This document shows positions 6,799 through 15,031 of a DNA stretch of 23,110 bases, piece by piece. The notes beneath the pieces were generated by a model. That model saw nothing but the letters and a program-made list of their open reading frames with translations. It had not been told where the DNA came from and searched no databases. How positions within the stretch are numbered: the first letter of the stretch is position 1; every line of letters begins with the position of its first letter. Location: NCBI GenBank assembly GCA_002455425.1, contig DKKT01000062.1, positions 1-23,110 on the forward strand, in the 5' to 3' direction. Origin of the DNA: Chthonomonas sp. UBA6659 (GTDB taxonomy: Bacteria; Armatimonadota; Fimbriimonadia; Fimbriimonadales; Fimbriimonadaceae). Position numbers and translations under genes: made by a program.

Positions 6799-9204
6799 TC
6801 ACGCCGAGCGTTCTTTCACGGCCCGGACCAGATCCAGGGCCTGGGCCGCCCGGAGCGCCGGTATTGCCGAGACGGCGGTGACCAAGAGCACTCCGAAGCC
6901 CGCCATCAGATACGTGGTGGGATGAACCATGACCTGAAACGTGAATAGATCTTGTTGTTCTTCGGTTTGGGCTGCCTGCCAGAACAGAGCGACGAACGCC
7001 CTCCCGATCGGCAAGCCCATCGCGATGCCGAGGACCGTGAGGGCCAGGTTTTCGACGAGAATCATGGTGCCGATCTGCCGACGGGAAACGCCGATGGTCC
7101 GCAGCGTTGCGATTTCGGCTTGTCGCTCAAGGACGTTCACGGTCATCACGTTGAAGATCGTCGCGAAGGCGAGGATCGCGGCAAACACGAGCATGATCGC
7201 GATGAACCGACGGCTAGTGCTGACCAGACCTTCGATCATCGTTCGCATCATCGCCATCGAGAGGGCAGACCCGGCATGGGGCAGGTCAAGAAGTCGACGT
7301 CGGACGGGTTCCACCTGGTCGGGCGCGGTCTTGACGAGCACCGACGTCACCGCGTTCCCGGGCAGGCCGAGCTCAGTCCGGAACATCCGCTGAGCTTCGC
7401 TGCGGGCCAGCGTGGCCTGCGTTCCAATCGCGTCGTCGTTGAAACCGGCCACGACGATCGGGTGCCAGATCGAGCGCTCGGGTGTCAGTTCCTCGGGCAG
7501 ACGAACCTCGAGGCGGTCGCCGACTTGGAGGGCGAGGCGTTTGCGCAGGGTCGGCCCGAAGAGCGCCCCCTTTTCGGGAATCGGCAAGCGCCGACCTTGG
7601 GCATCGACCACGCGGCGTAACCGGGTATTCGGCTCGACCCCGTTCATCAGAGCTTCGTAGGTTCGCCCCCGATGGCGAAACTCGACCGGGAGTTCGAGGA
7701 CGCCCTCCGCCCACAGTACTCCGGGCCAAGTTCGTACCGAGGTGACGACTCGCTTCGATTGGAATTCGGTGAAGTCGCCGCGAAGGTCGAAACTGTAGGA
7801 GCGGACGAGCAGATTGTCCAAGGCGTACGTCATCGAGTCCAGCATCCCGCCTGCGGTCATGGTGAGGCAAATGGCCGAAACGACGCCAACGAGCGTTGAG
7901 AGGCTCCTCCGGGGCTGGCGGAAGACGTTGCGCAACGGCACGCGCGCGAGGGCGCTGAGTCCAGGGAACAGGGCGTCCAGACGGATCGAGGTGCGCGCGA
8001 ACTCCGGGGACGGTGGGCGCATCGCCTCGGCGGGCTGGATCCTGGCCGCGGCAAGCGCCGGAATCAACCCGGCCAGAGCGCACGCCCCAAAACCGACGAT
8101 CGCGCCGGCGATGGCAACGCCCCATCGGGGCACGATCTCGGGAAAAGGAACCTGGAGTTGAGCCATGTAGAGTCGCGAAAGAATCGCCCCGAGCCAGATC
8201 CCGAGGGCTGCTCCCGCGATGCCCGCGATCGCGCCGACGACCATGGTCGCGGCAAGCACTTGCAGAACGATCTGCGCTCGGCCCAGTCCCAAGCTGCGGA
8301 GGAGGCCGATTTGCGGCCTTTGGGCGTGAACCACCCGCGTCAGCATGCTGAAGACGGAGAGCACGGCCACGGAAAGGAAGAGCAGTGGGAAGAGGATGGC
8401 GTAGGATTGGAACCCCTTGACGTCCTGTTGGAGCATCTGATAGCTGGGCTGATCGGCCCGCAACACCGGCTCCTCGGGTTCGTAGGCCCTGAGAATCTCC
8501 TTGGTGGCGCGGAGCGTGGACGTCAGGAGGTCGGGCGATGTGAGCGTCGCGTGGATCTCGTCGATCTCGCCGGCTCGGCCGAAGAGCTCGGCGACTCGGT
8601 CCTCGTCCATGAAGAGCACGCCAAAGGTTCCTGGCACCGCGATGAGATCCTGCTTGCTGCGGACGACATAGAGATACTCGTCGCTCTGGGCGATGCCGAC
8701 GACGCGGAGCCGGATCGAGGTCGATCCTCGGATCAGTTTGACGGTTCGGCCCGGCTTGATCCCATGATGGGTGGCGAAATTGGCTTCGAGCAAGACCTCC
8801 CGTCCTCGAGGACGAGCCTCACGGCCGGCGATGAGGCGGAGCCGATTCGTGGTCAGCGGTCTTTCGGTCGGGATACCGATGACGCGGCCTACAATCTTGG
8901 TGTGGGCGATTCCCTCGACCTCGAGCGCGGTCTCTTCGACTAAGCGGCCCTCGGCCGCGGCGATTCCGGGCAACGCGCGCACGCGATCCACCACTCGGCT
9001 CGGAGCGCTGTGGAATCGGATGCTGAAGTCCTCGAAGCCGAGCTTGTCGTATGAGCCTTCGTAGGACGCGACCAGATTGCGGTAGACGGAGTAGGAGCCG
9101 ACGAGAAACGCCACGCCGAGGGTGACGAGGCACGCCACGGAGGCGTACTGACCGATGCTCCGGAAGACCTCGCGGACGATCTTGCGAGCGAGCACGCCGC
9201 TCAC
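6799..9204 (-). CDS. ABC transporter permease, double FtsX/MacB type
   Basis: The product is 801 aa, an inner-membrane permease. An N-terminal membrane helix (about 13-45) is followed by an extracytoplasmic MacB-PCD-like domain. The first FtsX domain spans about 262-400, with several helices and an ERxxEI-type coupling region (HAQRPQIGLLRSLGLGRAQI). A second membrane and extracytoplasmic section follows, and a second FtsX domain covers about 665-795 (ERQAEIATLRTIGVSRRQIG). The start is GTG 9204, within the 4-base overlap GTGA that contains the stop codon of the ATPase gene, so translation is probably coupled. Such permeases use ATP-driven motion to move lipids, lipoproteins or small compounds out of the membrane rather than carrying solutes through a channel. 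The substrate is unknown. Confidence 0.92.
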   Translation of the reverse strand: MSGVLARKIVREVFRSIGQYASVACLVTLGVAFLVGSYSVYRNLVASYEGSYDKLGFEDFSIRFHSAPSRVVDRVRALPGIAAAEGRLVEETALEVEGIAHTKIVGRVIGIPTERPLTTNRLRLIAGREARPRGREVLLEANFATHHGIKPGRTVKLIRGSTSIRLRVVGIAQSDEYLYVVRSKQDLIAVPGTFGVLFMDEDRVAELFGRAGEIDEIHATLTSPDLLTSTLRATKEILRAYEPEEPVLRADQPSYQMLQQDVKGFQSYAILFPLLFLSVAVLSVFSMLTRVVHAQRPQIGLLRSLGLGRAQIVLQVLAATMVVGAIAGIAGAALGIWLGAILSRLYMAQLQVPFPEIVPRWGVAIAGAIVGFGACALAGLIPALAAARIQPAEAMRPPSPEFARTSIRLDALFPGLSALARVPLRNVFRQPRRSLSTLVGVVSAICLTMTAGGMLDSMTYALDNLLVRSYSFDLRGDFTEFQSKRVVTSVRTWPGVLWAEGVLELPVEFRHRGRTYEALMNGVEPNTRLRRVVDAQGRRLPIPEKGALFGPTLRKRLALQVGDRLEVRLPEELTPERSIWHPIVVAGFNDDAIGTQATLARSEAQRMFRTELGLPGNAVTSVLVKTAPDQVEPVRRRLLDLPHAGSALSMAMMRTMIEGLVSTSRRFIAIMLVFAAILAFATIFNVMTVNVLERQAEIATLRTIGVSRRQIGTMILVENLALTVLGIAMGLPIGRAFVALFWQAAQTEEQQDLFTFQVMVHPTTYLMAGFGVLLVTAVSAIPALRAAQALDLVRAVKERSA

Positions 9205-9914
9205 CAGCGAACCTCCATCGGATCCATCGGGTGCTCGTTGACCTCGTCGGAGACGATGCGACCACTTCGCAACCGAATAATGCGGTCCGCGATGCTCGCT
9301 ACCGCGCTGTTGTGCGTCACGACGAGAACCGCCTGATGGCTCTCATGAGTCGTGCTGTGCAGCAGCGCCAAGATCTTACGGCCCGTCTCCTCGTCGAGCT
9401 CTCCGGTCGGTTCGTCACAGAGCAAGATCGGGGATTGCTTTACGAGGGCCCGGGCAATGGCGACCCGCTGCTGCTCGCCGCCACTAAGCTCCGACGGGAA
9501 GTGGTCGGCGCGATCCCCCAGTCCAACCGCCTCCAGCGTCGCGAGAACGGGAAGCGGATGCCGGGCCATATCGGCCGCGATCTGGACATTCTCCCGTGCG
9601 GTCAGCGTGTTGACGAGGTTGAAGAACTGGAAGATGAATCCGACATCGTCTCTTCGAAAGCGGGTCAAGCCCGCCTCATCGAGGGTGGCGAGGTCGTGCC
9701 CGTTGACCTCGACGCGTCCCTGCGTCGGTCGATCGAGCCCGCCGATGAGATGCATGAGCGTGCTCTTCCCGCAACCGCTCGGTCCGAGAATCACGACGAA
9801 TTCTCCAGGATCGACTTGGAGCGAGGCTTCCGTCAGAGCGTGGACTTCGACTTGCCCGACTCGATAGACCTTGGACGCACGGTCGAGGATGACGACGGGT
9901 CTAAGAGGTACCAC
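9201..9914 (-). CDS. ABC transporter ATP-binding protein, LolD/MacB type
   Basis: The product is 237 aa, a cytoplasmic ATPase that powers the adjacent FtsX-type permease. The motifs are complete: Walker A GPSGCGKS (44-51), Q-loop Gln96, signature LSGGEQQR (143-150), Walker B ILLCDE (163-168), D-loop GELD (171-174) and switch His201. The start is GTG 9914, 14 nt inside the end of the adaptor gene, and the end overlaps the permease start by 4 nt. Both overlaps indicate one operon with coupled translation. The length is typical of this subfamily. Confidence 0.95.
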   Translation of the reverse strand: MVPLRPVVILDRASKVYRVGQVEVHALTEASLQVDPGEFVVILGPSGCGKSTLMHLIGGLDRPTQGRVEVNGHDLATLDEAGLTRFRRDDVGFIFQFFNLVNTLTARENVQIAADMARHPLPVLATLEAVGLGDRADHFPSELSGGEQQRVAIARALVKQSPILLCDEPTGELDEETGRKILALLHSTTHESHQAVLVVTHNSAVASIADRIIRLRSGRIVSDEVNEHPMDPMEVRW

Positions 9915-11325
9915 GGGCCTTCACCCTCGCCCCGTCGCGTAGCGTTTCTGGCGGGGCGACGATAATCGGGTCACCGGGGGCAAGTCCCTCGACGATCTCG
10001 GTGTGCTCGGCGTCGCTCACGCCGATCCGAACGCTCTTTCGTCGTGCGATGCCCTCCGAGACTCGCCACACCGAGGGAGATTCACCCTTGAACACGACCG
10101 CCTCGTTGGGTACGACCAACACTCCGCGTCGGACGACTCGGACGGTCACATCGACCTCCATGCCGGGGACGAAAGGCTTTTCGTCTCCAAGAATGCGAAT
10201 GCGCGTTCGGACGACCCGGGTCCGAAGAGCTGCGTCCTGCTTGGGTTCCGCGACGGCCCCTAGGCTCTCGACTTGGCCCGACCAGAACCTTCCTTCGGAG
10301 GAGGGGAGGGAGATTTCGGCCGTTGCTCCTGGCCGAAAGAGGTCCAGATCTTCGCTTCGCACCTCCGCTTCAACATGGAGGTCAGCGCGGGTGGAGAGGA
10401 CGACAACCGGACTCCCGGGCGACGCAACCATGCCGACTTCGCCGAGAACGCGAACGACCATGCCGGAGATCGGGGATAGCACTTCGGCCTTGCGAGCAGC
10501 AGTCTGAGCTCGCTGGAGGACCGCCAAGGCTTCGGCGACGCGCGCTTGCGCGGTCTGAACCTGGGTGGCGCGCAACTGGACCTCTTGTCGGCCGGTTTCG
10601 GCTAAGTCGAGCCCGGCACGGGCGGCATCCAGTTGAGCGCGGGCGGCGTCGGCCACTTCAGGCAAAGGACCTTTACGAGCCTCGGCCAGCGCGTCCTCCG
10701 CTGCCTCGCGCTGGGCGAGGGCGATTTCATGGTCGGTGCGCGCGGCGTCGAGGGCGGCCTTGGAGGTCGCGCCCTGTGCGAAGAGCATCTCCGCTCGATC
10801 CAAGCGCCTCTTCATTTCTCGCTCGATGGCGGCGAGGCGCTCGACTTCATGCCGGGCGACCTCGATCACCTCGGGCCGGGTGCCACGCTCGGCATCCCGG
10901 ACGCGGGCTTCCGCTTCACGCACTTGGGCTTGTGCTTGGGCGAGGCGGGTGCGGAAGGCAGACTCGGTAGCCTCTCGGGCTCGGTTCGCCTCCGAGACGG
11001 CCGAGACCGCCGTCGCATGAGCTGCTCGGGCCTGCGCGACCTGGGCCTGAAGATCTTCGGAATCGAGGCGGTACAAGAGGTTTCCGACAACGACTCGATC
11101 TCCTTCCCGGACCGGTAGATCGACGATCCGGCCGCCGAGTTCGGGGCCCATCTCGAACGTCTTGCCTCGAACGAAGGCTTCGGCGGTCGCCACAAGCCCG
11201 ATCTCTCCGTTTTGAGCGCTGCGTATCTCGACGACCGTGGGGCCTGAATTCCTCGCGAATCCGAAGTAGGCAACCGGTGCGCCCACGAGGATGATGATAA
11301 GTCCGAACCAAGCGGCTTTCGACAT
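9901..11325 (-). CDS. HlyD-family periplasmic adaptor of ABC exporter
   Basis: The product is 474 aa and is the first gene of the exporter operon. One N-terminal membrane helix (about 4-23) anchors it. A biotinyl-lipoyl-like half (GGRIVDLPVREGDRV) is followed by a long Ala/Glu/Arg-rich coiled coil (about 90-265). The second lipoyl half (SPISGMVVRVLGEVG) and beta-barrel/membrane-proximal domains come next. This is the MacA/DevB plan: it links an FtsX-type ABC transporter to an outer-membrane channel. The long hairpin suggests a reach across a periplasm, so a diderm cell is implied. The ATG at 11325 has a strong AGGAGAAGG ribosome site. A weak -10-like TAGCAT lies at 11360-11365 on this strand. 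No TolC-like gene is present in the window. Confidence 0.92.
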   Translation of the reverse strand: MSKAAWFGLIIILVGAPVAYFGFARNSGPTVVEIRSAQNGEIGLVATAEAFVRGKTFEMGPELGGRIVDLPVREGDRVVVGNLLYRLDSEDLQAQVAQARAAHATAVSAVSEANRAREATESAFRTRLAQAQAQVREAEARVRDAERGTRPEVIEVARHEVERLAAIEREMKRRLDRAEMLFAQGATSKAALDAARTDHEIALAQREAAEDALAEARKGPLPEVADAARAQLDAARAGLDLAETGRQEVQLRATQVQTAQARVAEALAVLQRAQTAARKAEVLSPISGMVVRVLGEVGMVASPGSPVVVLSTRADLHVEAEVRSEDLDLFRPGATAEISLPSSEGRFWSGQVESLGAVAEPKQDAALRTRVVRTRIRILGDEKPFVPGMEVDVTVRVVRRGVLVVPNEAVVFKGESPSVWRVSEGIARRKSVRIGVSDAEHTEIVEGLAPGDPIIVAPPETLRDGARVKARGTS

Positions 11326-11395
11326 CGGCCTTCTCCTGTTTGGTTGGGAAGGTACTTCGATGCTACCCGATCGAGGTCCCGGAGCCTGAATTTGG

Positions 11396-11401
11396 CATAC
11401 T
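11396..11401 (+). promoter_or_regulatory. Possible -10-like element before oxidoreductase gene
   Basis: CATACT ends 7 nt before ATG 11409. There is no AG-rich ribosome site between them and no -35 at the usual distance, so transcription could start at or next to the ATG. The intergenic region is shared with the divergent adaptor gene. Confidence 0.4.
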
Positions 11402-11408
11402 TCCCGGT

Positions 11409-12407
11409 ATGGTCAACCTCGCGTTTGTCGGCTGCAGCCACATCCACACCCCGTCGTTCGTCGACCGTGTTCTGAATCGAACCGATGTGCGGGCGAAGTC
11501 GGTCTGGGATCACGACGCCGTCCGCGCAGAGGCGAACGCCGCTAAGTTAGGGGTGGCGGTCGCGGACCTTGCCGATATCGCTCGCGACCCCGAGATCGCG
11601 GGAGTGATCGTGTGTTCGGAGACGCGGCTCCATGAGGAGCTCGTCCCGCCCCTCGCCGCGGCGGGGAAGGCGCTGTTCGTGGAGAAACCGCTCGGGATGC
11701 GCGGCGATGACGCGTGCCGGATGATGGTCGCGATCGAAGCCGCGGGTGTCCTATTCCAGACCGGGTACTTCCAGCGTGGGACCCCGCAGGTTCGGTTCCT
11801 GCGCGAACAGATGGCGCTGGGCAACTTCGGAACGGTCACCCGGATGCGCGCGTCGATCTGCCACTCAGGCGCACTCGGCGGCTGGTTTGATGGAGAGTGG
11901 CGCTGGATGGCGAACCTCGATGAGGCGGGCGTTGGCGCGTATGGCGATCTCGGCACGCATGGGCTCGACATCCTCATGTGGCTCGGGGGGGAAGTCGAGC
12001 GGGTGGCGGCGATCCTCGAGATGGGAACGGCCCGATATCCGGATTGCGATGAGATCGGCGAGGGGCTTCTTCGGTTCAAGTCCGGTGTGCTCGGGAGCCT
12101 GACCGCCTCATGGGACGATGCCTCGAATCCGGTGTCGTTCGAAGTTGCGGGGACCGAAGGGCACGCCCTCGTGATGAACGGAGACGTGTACTTCCAGAGC
12201 AACAAGGTCGAAGGCGCGGATGGGCGCAGTCCGTGGACGGATCTCCCGGAGGCGGTGCCGGCTGGGCTGGATTCGTTTCTGGACCGGGTTGCGGGCCGCG
12301 AGGGCGAGCTGGTTTCGGTTCGCGAGGCCGCGAACCGAAACGTGGTCATGGAGGCGCTCTATCGTGCCGCCGCGCAGCGGAAGTGGGTCGACGTCGAAAA
12401 CTCCTAG
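11409..12407 (+). CDS. Gfo/Idh/MocA-family oxidoreductase
   Basis: The product is 332 aa, an NAD(P)-dependent oxidoreductase-like protein, probably cytoplasmic and acting on sugars or inositol-like compounds. The Rossmann start is MVNLAFVGCSHIH. The usual GxGxxG is altered (GCSHIH), as in several divergent members. The family EKP motif is present (VEKP; E92-P94), as is GDLGTHGLDI (179-188), which corresponds to the substrate-domain histidine region. The start at ATG 11409 is preferred over the longer frame from 11340 because it begins directly at the Rossmann strand. It is probably a single-gene unit, divergent from the exporter operon. The altered nucleotide-binding loop leaves cofactor use uncertain, and the substrate cannot be told. 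Confidence 0.88.
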   Translation: MVNLAFVGCSHIHTPSFVDRVLNRTDVRAKSVWDHDAVRAEANAAKLGVAVADLADIARDPEIAGVIVCSETRLHEELVPPLAAAGKALFVEKPLGMRGDDACRMMVAIEAAGVLFQTGYFQRGTPQVRFLREQMALGNFGTVTRMRASICHSGALGGWFDGEWRWMANLDEAGVGAYGDLGTHGLDILMWLGGEVERVAAILEMGTARYPDCDEIGEGLLRFKSGVLGSLTASWDDASNPVSFEVAGTEGHALVMNGDVYFQSNKVEGADGRSPWTDLPEAVPAGLDSFLDRVAGREGELVSVREAANRNVVMEALYRAAAQRKWVDVENS

Positions 12408-12465
12408 CTAACGGGACCTCAGACAAGTGCTTCGATGTTGGTCCTCGAATCGTGTCCGGCAAAGC

Positions 12466-12513
12466 ACGGGTACCCGTACGATATTGGTAATCCAGCGGTG
12501 ACTGTGATACCAT
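12466..12513 (+). promoter_or_regulatory. Palindrome plus putative promoter of the 721-aa orphan gene
   Basis: ACGGGTACCCGT (12466-12477) is a perfect 12-bp palindrome. It is followed by TTGGTA (12484-12489), an 18-nt spacer and TACCAT (12508-12513). Each hexamer matches the housekeeping consensus at four of six positions. The palindrome sits just upstream of the -35, where an activator or repressor could bind. This is suggestive only. Confidence 0.4.
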
Positions 12514-12589
12514 GGAGTAGCTTGGGGTGATGCGAGATGACCTCCTCCGCCGGAGCCTCGGCATCAAGCCGACCTCCCTCGGTGAAACG

Positions 12590-14755
12590 ATGAGATTCGC
12601 TGGACTTATCGGGCTCGTGTCAATCCTCTTGACCGCAACGATAGGCTTATCGGCAAGTTCTGACGCCGAGAGAGTGTTGCGGGGACAGGTGAGCGTCCCG
12701 ATCGCTGCTACTCACCTCGGTGAAGGCGACGTCACGCCGCGGCAAGACGGTGCCGTGAATCCGCCAGAGGTTGAATACTTCGGACAACTTGCAGGGTTGC
12801 TCAAGCTCCAGTCGGAGTCGGAAGGCAAGCAATTTGTCGGTGAGCCCAGAAGATTGCGAGAACGTGTCGTCTTCACCAGATCCCGCTCGAAACCGCCGAT
12901 GATCGATGACTTGGCGCGTGCTCTGGATGGAATCCTTTTGGATCGTACGATTTCTCGAGGCAAGAAGGAACAGCGCGCCATCGAGGCACATACCCGTGAC
13001 GCGCGGATACGGGCAATGCAACGAGGGCTGCCGAAGTCGAAATCAACGGACGCCGCAATCGAAACTGCTCGAATGTTGCAACAGCTCAAAACGCGGCTCG
13101 AAATGCTCCGCAACCGGCGACCGGAAGGCAACCTGATGACTCCGAATCCGGCCACGCGTTTGCTGGAGAGCCTACTGGCAGGTTTGGGGGCCCAGGCACT
13201 TGCGGACCTGAAGGTGGGCACTGTCTCTCTGTTCTCGAACGAGGGTGATCGGCAAACGCGTCCGCTGGGACCGAGTAGCAGCGCGGCGATCGAAGAGTAT
13301 CGACGTTTGTCGGAAACGCTGAGATCGCGGGCGAAGGAAGTCCCGACAGAATCGGATTACGAGCACCGAATCGTAACCGAATTCGAGGGAGCCCACTCCG
13401 TCGGAGACCGTGTTCGGGTCTTCATGACGATCATCCCGAGGTGGGCGTCGATGACCGCTTTCCTTCGGTGTTACAACGCGGATGGGGACCTGATCCATTT
13501 CGCCTCTCTCACGATGCCGATCCAGCTGGAACCCGAGCCGATACCGACGAGTCTCGATGCCTTGTTGGACGCGATCCCAAGATCCGTCCCGCTCGAACCG
13601 GCCAGTCTCGCGTTCCTCAGTGGCCTCGTCGAACAGTTTCCTGTCGTCTCCTCCACCTGGAACCGACTGCCGGAGAGTCTCGAACTCCGAAAAGCTCTCG
13701 CCGAACCCGGCTTCGACCTCCTCCAATTGGGCCCAAGAGAGGCGTTTCGCGCTCTTGCCGACCAAAGTGGCGTCGACCTCGTTGCAGTTCTAGACGATCG
13801 AATGATTGGGCTGGCTCGGCGCGCGGTGCGGCCGGATGGAACCCTGGACGCGCAGCGCTTCTTCCGCGAGGTTTTGGCGCTGGGTTATGTCTTCGACCTA
13901 TCCCCCAAGCGTCTGATCGTCAAGCCGGCCGACGTCGGGCTGAGCGAGGCGATCGCCGCCCCCCGGGCTCCGTTTGAGGGTTGGAACAGGGACCTGCTCA
14001 AGGCAGGTGCCGTGGACCTCAGGACGTTTTGTCGATGTCAAACGGTGACCAGGCTTGGACGGGAGTTCGGGTTTGCCGATGCCTGGTTGTCAGCCCTCAA
14101 CGCTGCAGGCGTCGAACCGTTGCTTCCAGCCGCGGGTCTCGACATCCCGGATTTCTATGCATTTCTGGGGACGCTCTCTGATGAGACTTGGACTCGTGCG
14201 CTCGCCGGGGAGCCCATCGCCATCGGGTCGCTGCCGACTCACGCGGTCTCTGTTTTGCGGGCGTATGCGTCCCGCGGATATTGGGAGCCCAAGTCGCCGG
14301 GCGCAAGGAAGATCGAATTCGAACCCGCACTCTGTATCGGAGGATTCGATGAGCCGCGAAGCGTGATGACTTGGGCTTCGCGCCTGCAGAGCGTGATCCG
14401 TTCCGAAGCCAAAGGCCGTGTCAAGGACTGGTACGACGTGTTCCCGACCTTTCCCGCGGACGCCCGCGAATTGGCTCAACACGTGGGGACGCTGATTCAC
14501 CGCAAGCTCGCCGTCAATCTCGAAGCCGCGATGAAGGATCGGTACCGATTCGGAACGCGGATGACGATCGGAGTTCGATTCGAGACGCCCGGTGCGACCC
14601 TCGCATCAGAAGTCCGGGCAGGCGTTCATTGGTCCGATGGCGCCAAGGCCTTTGCCGAGCTGCCTGCATCGTTCCGAGAAGACGTGGGCCGTGAGATCGA
14701 GCGATTCCTCGCGAAGGAAGAGCCACCCGCCGGCGCCGCCGCGTCAGCCCAGTGA
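12590..14755 (+). CDS. Large secreted protein of unknown function
   Basis: The product is 721 aa and not recognised. Start ATG 12590 gives a clear signal peptide (MRFAGLIGLVSILLTATIGL, then SA). An in-frame GTG/ATG pair at 12527/12530 would add 21 residues and is the alternative. The first third is charged and helical. A likely beta domain follows (about 265-315, around RVRVFMTIIP). Residues about 378-445 (REAFRALADQSGVDLVAVLD ... LIVKPADV) loosely resemble the short STN domain of secretins and TonB receptors, which is inference only. A CxC pair (FCRCQ) lies downstream, and the last 200 residues are mixed helix and strand. By eye its third codon positions are less GC-rich than those of its neighbours. 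It appears to be a single-gene unit. Confidence 0.75.
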   Translation: MRFAGLIGLVSILLTATIGLSASSDAERVLRGQVSVPIAATHLGEGDVTPRQDGAVNPPEVEYFGQLAGLLKLQSESEGKQFVGEPRRLRERVVFTRSRSKPPMIDDLARALDGILLDRTISRGKKEQRAIEAHTRDARIRAMQRGLPKSKSTDAAIETARMLQQLKTRLEMLRNRRPEGNLMTPNPATRLLESLLAGLGAQALADLKVGTVSLFSNEGDRQTRPLGPSSSAAIEEYRRLSETLRSRAKEVPTESDYEHRIVTEFEGAHSVGDRVRVFMTIIPRWASMTAFLRCYNADGDLIHFASLTMPIQLEPEPIPTSLDALLDAIPRSVPLEPASLAFLSGLVEQFPVVSSTWNRLPESLELRKALAEPGFDLLQLGPREAFRALADQSGVDLVAVLDDRMIGLARRAVRPDGTLDAQRFFREVLALGYVFDLSPKRLIVKPADVGLSEAIAAPRAPFEGWNRDLLKAGAVDLRTFCRCQTVTRLGREFGFADAWLSALNAAGVEPLLPAAGLDIPDFYAFLGTLSDETWTRALAGEPIAIGSLPTHAVSVLRAYASRGYWEPKSPGARKIEFEPALCIGGFDEPRSVMTWASRLQSVIRSEAKGRVKDWYDVFPTFPADARELAQHVGTLIHRKLAVNLEAAMKDRYRFGTRMTIGVRFETPGATLASEVRAGVHWSDGAKAFAELPASFREDVGREIERFLAKEEPPAGAAASAQ

Positions 14756-14946
14756 GCAGGCCTCTCGTTGAGAAAGACCCGGTGCGGGAGTCCGCCTGTG
14801 CTCAGGTTCAAACCCCGTGTGACGAAGTGTGTGGGCAATCGGTTGCCAACTCCATTGCGGAAATTTCGGCAACGCTGTTTTCTTTGGAATTCAGGTTCGA
14901 CGGGTGTCCAGTGATGTTATTGAGTTGCGTTAGCGCGCGCGATGGG

Positions 14947-14976
14947 TTGACGGCAGAGGCTCCCAAACGGTATCTT
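14947..14976 (+). promoter_or_regulatory. Sigma-70-type promoter of the LysM hydrolase gene
   Basis: TTGACG (14947-14952) and TATCTT (14971-14976) are separated by 18 nt. This is the best housekeeping-type promoter in the window (five of six at -35, four of six at -10). Transcription would start near 14983, giving a leader of about 50 nt. The preceding 190 bases of the gap hold nothing else I can support. Confidence 0.6.
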
Positions 14977-14977
14977 T

Positions 14978-15011
14978 CGGGGCGTTGTCGGGGATAAACG
15001 AGTAAGCCCCG
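14978..15011 (+). other. Alternative leader hairpins
   Basis: GCCCCG (15006-15011) can pair with CGGGGC at 14978-14983 (6 bp, 22-nt loop). Its CCCCG part (15007-15011) can instead pair with CGGGG at 14989-14993 (5 bp, 13-nt loop). The ribosome site AGAGGAGG (15018-15025) follows directly. The first pairing needs bases near or before the likely transcription start, so the second is more realistic. I see no match to a known riboswitch. Confidence 0.3.
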
Positions 15012-15031
15012 GGCACCAGAGGAGGAAAGTC

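Noticed and set aside
14800..14830. tRNA-like GGTTCAAACCCC sequence
   Set aside because: It recalls a tRNA T-arm, but the flanking bases do not form a 5-bp stem and no acceptor, D or anticodon arms fit around it.
14752..14997. 81-aa open frame starting GTG at the stop codon of the orphan gene
   Set aside because: It has no recognisable content, its cysteine-rich composition is unlike the neighbours, and it runs through the likely promoter of the LysM gene. Chance best explains it.
14756..15031. Cyclic di-AMP (ydaO-type) riboswitch before the LysM hydrolase
   Set aside because: This riboswitch often precedes wall hydrolase genes, but its conserved segments are not seen and the leader after the promoter is only about 50 nt.
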